A stretch of DNA of 55,346 bases, taken from NCBI GenBank assembly GCA_027003075.1, contig JALWYV010000031.1, positions 1 through 55,346 on the forward strand. The letters run 5' to 3'. The notes under the pieces were generated by a model, which saw only the letters and a program-made list of their open reading frames with translations, was not told the origin of the DNA and searched no databases. Shown here one piece after another: positions 49,856-55,346 of this stretch. This stretch comes from Caldifarciminota bacterium (GTDB lineage: Bacteria > Hydrothermota > Hydrothermia > LBFQ01). The position numbers and the translations under genes are program-made. Positions within the stretch are counted from its first letter, which is position 1. Each line of letters starts with the position of its first letter.

Positions 49856-51790
49856 ATGGCAGGTGAAAATGGGATTAGGCGAATCTTGGACCTCTACGGT
49901 ATCACTTTCAAGATACCCCACTACCAACGGGGGTATAAGTGGACGAAGGTGGAGATAGAACGTCTCCTTGGCGATATAAAGGAGTTTATGGACAAAGACG
50001 GGAATAATGGTGCCACAAGGTACTTCATCCAGCCGATAATGGTTAAAAAGGATAAAAAGGAAAATACCTACACATTAGTAGATGGCCAACAGAGGCTGAC
50101 GACGATATACATGATAATGAAGGCTCTGGGAGAAAAGCCGGGCTACCACCTTGAATACGAAAAGTACGAGGGAAATGGCGGATATGAGAAACTTGAAGAT
50201 ATTCTTAGTAAAATTAGATCTAAAAACTACAATAATGCCGATACTCCCGATGAGTACTACATCTGTCAGGGATATAAGACTATTGATAATTGGCTTGAAA
50301 GCAACAAATTAAAAAATGACGCATTATATAGAAAAAAATTTGCAGATACGATAAAATGCAAGGTTTATGTCGTCTGGTACGAACTGGGAGAAAAAGAGAA
50401 CGAAAGGGAGGTTTTCATCCGGATAAACAGCGGCAAGATCCCGCTGACGGATTCGGAACTCATTCGGGGACTCCTCCTCCAGAAGAAGAACTTTGATAAT
50501 AACGAAATAAACCGCATGCTCTACAGCGAGAGGTGGGATAAGATCCAGATGAGGTTGGAGGAGGACGACTTCTGGTACTTCTTGAGCGGTAAATCCGGGA
50601 ACGATTACGAGACGAGGATGGACTTCGTTTTTGAGGTGATAGCTGGGAGGAAAAAGGATGAGCGGTATTCTATTTATCAGGAGGTTAAGGAAAATTTAGA
50701 AAAAGAAAAGATTGAGAAATTCTGGAAAAATGTTGAAAAAGTCTTCAGTTATATGGAATACCTGTACAGGAACGATGAGATGTATCACTACTTCGGATTT
50801 CTGACCTCTACAAATAAGGAGGTGGGAAGAAATCTGCTATCACAGATAACATCTATAAAGAAAAACAACAAAAATAACAACAAAAACAATCAAGACCAGG
50901 TATGCGAGAATAAAAGCAGTAAATCTGAAATTTTAGATTGCTTAAAGTCGGAAATAAAGAATCAACTACAAAGCAGAATGTCTGATACAAAAAAGAATAA
51001 TATAAAAGCATTTATAGATGGCCTTATCTATGGCAACAATGATGCCGATATAAAATTCATCCTCCTGCTCTTCAATGTCATCACCGCTATAAAAACACCG
51101 GGCTACCGCTTCCCCTTTGACATATACAACCGCTCTGAATGGTCCCTTGAGCATATCCATCCGCGGGAGTTTGAGGGGTTAGGGAAGAACAAGGACCTGG
51201 TGAAATGGTTGTGTGAGGAATATAAAGGGATTACAGAGGACAATACAGATATTAAGGAATGTATTGAATATGCTATACAGGTTGTTGGAAGAAAGATTGA
51301 AGAATCTGGTAAAAAACAGAAAGAGAATAAGGAACCCAAATCAAATGGGGAAGAAAATAACACGATCCAAGAATGTTTAAAATTGGTTAAAGATAAGGAA
51401 ATATCAAAACCTCCAAACTGTGAAATTGAGGAGAGTATGGATCCAAAGAAGATTGGAGAAATTATTCTTAAAAAATTGAATGAATACTACAGCGCATCTA
51501 CCGAAAGCAGCGATATCAACGGTATTGGAAACCTCGCCCTGCTCCAAAAAGATCTTAACTCCAGCCTCCAAAATCGCTCCTTTAAGGTTAAGAGGGGAAA
51601 GATCCTTAATTGGTATAAAAAAGGAGAGCATTTCATACCTCCAGCAACCCTTAACGCCTTTCTCAAGGCATACACCGAAGATCCGAATACCTTACACGTA
51701 TGGCATACGAAGGATATGGAAGACTATAAAAAAGCAATAATAGAAGCAATAAAGGAGAAACTATTAAAGGAGGTAAAAAATGAGCAATAA
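49856..51790 (+). CDS. DUF262-DUF1524 protein (GmrSD-like), putative defence nuclease
   Basis: 644 residues. N-terminal DUF262: KIPHYQRGYKW near residue 20 and LVDGQQRLTTIYMI near 75 (NTP-binding/hydrolysing motif), with FIRINSGKIPLTDSELIRG. C-terminal DUF1524 HNH-type part: WSLEHIHPREF, then GNLALLQKDLNSSLQNRSF. This is the order of GmrSD type IV restriction enzymes and SspE-like effectors. Asn/Lys-rich AT-rich stretches (near residues 335-355 and 480-500) break up the protein. First gene of a two-gene unit: its end overlaps the next gene by 11 nt. Confidence 0.85.
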   Translation: MAGENGIRRILDLYGITFKIPHYQRGYKWTKVEIERLLGDIKEFMDKDGNNGATRYFIQPIMVKKDKKENTYTLVDGQQRLTTIYMIMKALGEKPGYHLEYEKYEGNGGYEKLEDILSKIRSKNYNNADTPDEYYICQGYKTIDNWLESNKLKNDALYRKKFADTIKCKVYVVWYELGEKENEREVFIRINSGKIPLTDSELIRGLLLQKKNFDNNEINRMLYSERWDKIQMRLEEDDFWYFLSGKSGNDYETRMDFVFEVIAGRKKDERYSIYQEVKENLEKEKIEKFWKNVEKVFSYMEYLYRNDEMYHYFGFLTSTNKEVGRNLLSQITSIKKNNKNNNKNNQDQVCENKSSKSEILDCLKSEIKNQLQSRMSDTKKNNIKAFIDGLIYGNNDADIKFILLLFNVITAIKTPGYRFPFDIYNRSEWSLEHIHPREFEGLGKNKDLVKWLCEEYKGITEDNTDIKECIEYAIQVVGRKIEESGKKQKENKEPKSNGEENNTIQECLKLVKDKEISKPPNCEIEESMDPKKIGEIILKKLNEYYSASTESSDINGIGNLALLQKDLNSSLQNRSFKVKRGKILNWYKKGEHFIPPATLNAFLKAYTEDPNTLHVWHTKDMEDYKKAIIEAIKEKLLKEVKNEQ

Positions 51791-54443
51791 AACAAAAAAC
51801 AAAAAAAGTTTTATAGAATTACTTGGTGAGTACAAGATAAAGATCCCTGTCATACAGAGGGAGTACGCACAGGGCAGGGATACCATAAAGGCGAGGACGG
51901 TACGGAGGAAGTTTATAGAATCTGTAAAGAAAGTTTTATTGAACGATGAATCCTTAAATATGGATTTCATATTCGGAGTGGAGGAAGGGAAGGAGTTCAT
52001 ACCTATAGATGGACAGCAGAGGCTCACGTTCCTGTTCCTCCTACACCTGTACGTCTATGCCCTTAAGGGAGAGACAGACAAGGAGAAAAATGTGGAGTTT
52101 CTGAAGAACTTTTCCTATGAGATACGGAGCAGTTCCAAGGAATTCGTTGAGAAACTTGTGGAGCATATTAAGGATTTAAGCGAATTTATAAAACATAGCA
52201 GCGAAAAACTTCCCTCGGACTGGATAAAAGACCAGGAATGGTTCCTTCCCGGATGGGATAGGGACCTGACCATAAAGTCTATGCTAACGGTTTTGGACGA
52301 TATTCATAAGGAATTTAAAGAGGAATTTAAAGTAAAGGAAAACGAAATTAAGATTGAAAAAAACCTTGACAAAATAAAGTTTAAAGTAATAAATATCAAA
52401 GAAATAGGGGCGGATGAGGAACTCTATATAAAGATGAACTCCACGGGCAGGCAGCTGACGGAGTTTGAAATTCTGAAAGCGAAGTTTATAGAATTTTTGA
52501 ATACCAAAAATATGAATAATAAAGGAGATTTTGAGAAAAAGATAAATACCAAATGGATGAATATTTTCTGGGAAAAGTTTAAATACAAGCGTGATAATTA
52601 CTATGAAGTTGATAGCACCATGCTGAATTTCTTCTACTATATGGTAGAGATGCTGGTATATGAGACCTTTGATAATCCCAAGAAGAAATCCCGAAAAGGC
52701 AAAGATAAAAATAGCCAGGAAATTCCCGAAGTTATTAGAAAATTTTATAGCTATGATGATAATTCAAATAAATGGTGGAAAGAGATCCCCGTTGAGGATA
52801 TACTTAATGAGTGCTACAAGCAGAACGAAGTTAATAAACAAAACGAAGATAAAGAGAACAAGAATAAATTGCAAGATTGGTTTAACCTTTTGACTTTTAC
52901 GCTTGATAACCTGGAAGACATACATAAAAAAATTGAAAAAATCCTGTCTAACGGACACGGGGATGGTAAAGTAGCCATATGGGAGGAAAATCCTAATCTT
53001 CTGGAGAGGGTTATATTCAATAACGTGGTTAAAGTTAAAAATATTGCTAATAAAGGAGACAAAAATAACAAATCTTACAATGAATTAACCTTGTGGCAAA
53101 AAGTTTTTCTTTATGCATTTTTTAAAGCGTATAAAAAGTTTGAGAAAAAATCTAAAAATAGCACTTCAAGTGAAAACTTTAAAGATACAATACATTTAAT
53201 ACGAAATTTAATCTTTGGTGTGAGTAAAGGTGGTATTGAACAATCTTTGAATATTAACAGCGAGAATATACACAAATTATTGAAATTTTTGGATACAGAA
53301 GTGGTAAATCGTATATCTATGTATAATTATAACCCTTACAAGCTCATTCAAAATATTGAAGATAATGCCACAGAAAACACTAGGATATTAAAATATTGTT
53401 TTATCCAAGAAAAGCAAAAAGCGAAGTATATATGCAACAATCCTGACGCAAAACAATACATTCAGAAACTTGAGAATCACAAATATTTGAAGGGAGATTT
53501 GCGTATATTTATGGAGAAGGTAGAGGGAAATCCGGAGTTGCTAAAATTCCGAGAAGGGTTTAAGAAGGATATTTATAGGTTTACGAAGATATTTTATGAG
53601 CTATTTAATAACAAAGATGAGGATATAATTCCTACATTCCTTGTTTCTATATTAGAACAGAAAAAAGATGGGTTTTTCAGGATTTTGGAATATAGTGGCA
53701 AGAGATTCTTCGGGCGAGAAGGTTATTGGGGATATTGGTTGAATAGTCTCCCAAAGTATAGGGGAGATGATAGAAGAAATAAACTTTCAGAAGTATGGTG
53801 GAGTTTTATAAATAAAATCAAAGATAATTACTCGGGTAATGTATGCGAAACTCTTAAAAGTATTAAAGAAGATTGGCTTAGAGATAAAGATGACAAGTGT
53901 TTCTACAGAAAACCAGAATATTACTTTATAAAATATGAGGACTTTTATGAGGATTTTGAATGTCTTGATGGTATAGATTACAATATTTTTGCCGTTAAAT
54001 TTAACAGAAATGAAATCAATTGGTTCAGGGCTGAGAAAATTAAAAGAGAGAGAGCAAGTGGTCATCATATCAACCCATTCGTTTATACTGTAGCGAAAAA
54101 AGTATCAAAAGAGAAAGATAAGAAAATTTGCGATCTTATAGCACAAGGATGGGATTACAATAATGATAACAACTACGACACCCGCCTCGTCATCAAAGGC
54201 AAAGACGGGTATATATTCAAGGCGAAGATTGATAGGGAAGGCTGGAAGATTGAGGTTATGGATGATGGAAAATTTGAGGAGTTGAAGGGTAAAGGATTCA
54301 ATATTGAAGAATATAAAGGGGATGGCGGACAGAACGGGCAGGATTCTCAAGATTCCGGAGTGAAGTACATCCTAAACCCCGACCACAGGGACCTTATTGA
54401 GGTCATGGTTGATCTAGTAAAGGAACTGCTTAAGGATTCTTAA
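51780..54443 (+). CDS. Large DUF262 protein, partner of the preceding gene
   Basis: 887 residues. DUF262 core: KIPVIQREYAQGRDT near residue 21, FIPIDGQQRLTFLFLL near 77, and YIKMNSTGRQLTEFEILKAKF. The remaining 650 residues are Lys/Asn/Glu-rich and helical with no domain I can name; GHHINPFVY near residue 762 contains paired His but is not a clear HNH motif. Shine-Dalgarno AAAGGAGG precedes the ATG within the 3' end of the first gene, showing coupled translation. Very AT-rich against the host background, which suggests transfer. Confidence 0.8.
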   Translation: MSNKTKNKKSFIELLGEYKIKIPVIQREYAQGRDTIKARTVRRKFIESVKKVLLNDESLNMDFIFGVEEGKEFIPIDGQQRLTFLFLLHLYVYALKGETDKEKNVEFLKNFSYEIRSSSKEFVEKLVEHIKDLSEFIKHSSEKLPSDWIKDQEWFLPGWDRDLTIKSMLTVLDDIHKEFKEEFKVKENEIKIEKNLDKIKFKVINIKEIGADEELYIKMNSTGRQLTEFEILKAKFIEFLNTKNMNNKGDFEKKINTKWMNIFWEKFKYKRDNYYEVDSTMLNFFYYMVEMLVYETFDNPKKKSRKGKDKNSQEIPEVIRKFYSYDDNSNKWWKEIPVEDILNECYKQNEVNKQNEDKENKNKLQDWFNLLTFTLDNLEDIHKKIEKILSNGHGDGKVAIWEENPNLLERVIFNNVVKVKNIANKGDKNNKSYNELTLWQKVFLYAFFKAYKKFEKKSKNSTSSENFKDTIHLIRNLIFGVSKGGIEQSLNINSENIHKLLKFLDTEVVNRISMYNYNPYKLIQNIEDNATENTRILKYCFIQEKQKAKYICNNPDAKQYIQKLENHKYLKGDLRIFMEKVEGNPELLKFREGFKKDIYRFTKIFYELFNNKDEDIIPTFLVSILEQKKDGFFRILEYSGKRFFGREGYWGYWLNSLPKYRGDDRRNKLSEVWWSFINKIKDNYSGNVCETLKSIKEDWLRDKDDKCFYRKPEYYFIKYEDFYEDFECLDGIDYNIFAVKFNRNEINWFRAEKIKRERASGHHINPFVYTVAKKVSKEKDKKICDLIAQGWDYNNDNNYDTRLVIKGKDGYIFKAKIDREGWKIEVMDDGKFEELKGKGFNIEEYKGDGGQNGQDSQDSGVKYILNPDHRDLIEVMVDLVKELLKDS

Positions 54444-54455
54444 ATCCTCCCCCTT

Positions 54456-54461
54456 ACAATA
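54456..54461 (+). promoter_or_regulatory. -10 box of argS (leaderless, GTG start)
   Basis: TACAAT, 8 nt before the GTG at 54470. Confidence 0.5.
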
Positions 54462-54469
54462 ACCGGACG

Positions 54470-55346
54470 TGAAAGGAGCTTACCGGGAGTTAGAGGAGGC
54501 TCTAAGGGGGAACGTCGGCCCCGTAGTGGTTGATAGGACACAGAACCCAAAGTTCGGCGATTTCTCCACGAACGCCCCCTTCAAAATGGCCAGAGAGAGG
54601 AGACAACCCCCACCCGTCATAGCCCAAGAGTTGGCAGAGAAGCTAAGGCCCGTCCTTGAGGGGCGGTTCTCCGTAGCCGCCGCCGGCGGGTACGTCAACT
54701 TCCGGATGGAGGAAGAGGCCCTCGCCGGATGGACCAACTGGGCGGCCGGGGACCCGTGGCCGGAGGTGTTTCCGAAGTCCGGGCCGAAGGTCTTGGTGGA
54801 GTTCATATCCGCCAACCCCACCGGTCCCCTTAACGTAGCCAACGCCCGCGCCGGAGCCATAGGGGACAGCATAGTCCGGCTCCTCAAGTTCCTCGGCTTC
54901 AGGGCGGAGGGGGAGTACTACGTGAACGACGCCGGTAGGCAGATAGCCAACCTCGGCCTATCCGTCCTCCACTTTATAAAACCCGACACCTTCCCCCTGC
55001 CTAAGGACGGCTACAGGGGGGAGTACGTCAGGGACCTGGCGAGGGAGTTCGTACCGGAGGCCACCCCCCTACTCGCAAAGGGGCCGGAGGGAATAACCCT
55101 AAGGGAGGCGGAGGAGTTCGGTCGGAAGGTCGCCCACTACATCCTGAAACTTCAGAAGGAGAGCCTCAAGAGGTACGGGATAGAGTACGCCCGCTTTGTG
55201 AAGGAGTCGGAGATAAGGAGGTCCGATTACCCGGAGAGGGTCTATTCCATACTGAAGGGGGCGGGACTCCTGTACTTCGCCGACGCCGATGGGAACGAGG
55301 CCAACGTCCCCCTCCCCGAAACCTTTGGGGAACTGTACGAAGGCGA
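54470..55346 (+). CDS. argS: Arginyl-tRNA synthetase, N-terminal part (runs off window)
   Basis: 292 codons visible from the GTG at 54470. An N-terminal additional domain (about 1-95) with NPKFGDFSTNAPFKMA is followed by the class I catalytic domain: VEFISANPTGPLNVANARAG, where the HIGH signature reads NVAN, and EYYVNDAGRQI. Variants without HIGH histidines occur in some bacterial ArgRS lineages. The composition returns to GC-rich after the DUF262 pair. Confidence 0.95.

Overview
The window looks like a chromosomal segment of a diderm, probably thermophilic, uncultured-lineage bacterium. An outer envelope is implied by KdsA (Kdo synthesis), an LptF/LptG-type permease, two TonB-receptor-like outer-membrane proteins, four lipobox lipoproteins and a small outer-membrane beta-barrel. 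Proteins are rich in Glu/Lys/Arg and Ile, codons favour AGG/ATA, and GTG/TTG starts are common. The protein set (AsnB-like secreted family, DUF4175-like protein, YDVSG-type C-terminus) recalls WOR-3/Hydrothermae/FCB-type candidate phyla, but I cannot fix the phylum from sequence alone.

Layout. 1-715: start of cysS (minus, runs off the window). 716-3270: a decayed HEPN-like remnant and three tandem MNT/HEPN toxin-antitoxin-like pairs (minus). 3339-6972: serS, tRNA-Leu(CAA) and a three-gene operon of unknown function. 7088-13551: PBP1A, envelope proteins, a degenerate NtrC-like AAA+ protein with a multi-pass membrane protein, and a ZIP metal transporter. 13785-16217: pyrB, a membrane protein and a biotinyl carrier in one operon. 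16347-19797: fadE-fadD fatty-acid degradation pair. 19985-21868: AT-rich OLD-family nuclease, probably acquired defence. 21924-25943: lipoprotein, NurA nuclease, kdsA, beta-structure protein and ASKHA sugar kinase operon. 26031-30454: lipoprotein plus tandem TonB-receptor paralogues. 30503-33596: sufC, AsnB-like protein, lepB. 33680-36881: ABC ATPase, roadblock protein, PP2C phosphatase, Ser/Thr kinase and a small protein. 36906-41110: suhB-like phosphatase, hendecad coiled-coil protein, very large DUF4175-like protein. 41170-44994: efp, accB, DUF502, CorC-like, hprK, LEA-type lipoprotein. 45037-49807: tRNA-Leu(GAG), speD, a GT2 gene with no canonical start codon, PD-(D/E)XK protein, AI-2E family permease, TlpA-like thioredoxin, LptF/G. 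49856-54443: an AT-rich two-gene DUF262 system. 54470-55346: 5' part of argS.

The most general signal concerns expression. Almost every gene that starts a transcription unit has a TANAAT-type -10 hexamer ending 6-12 nt before its start codon (ATG, GTG or TTG), so the predicted transcript begins at or within a few bases of the start codon. Genes inside operons, and the apparently imported OLD gene, use a good Shine-Dalgarno sequence or ATGA-type overlap instead. This regularity was used here to choose several starts (pyrB, fadE, the PD-(D/E)XK protein).

The main candidates for a poorly described biological system are the DUF262 gene pair (49856-54443), the MNT/HEPN array with homogenised junctions (1076-3270), the OLD nuclease (19985-21868), and a NurA protein without HerA in a Kdo operon.
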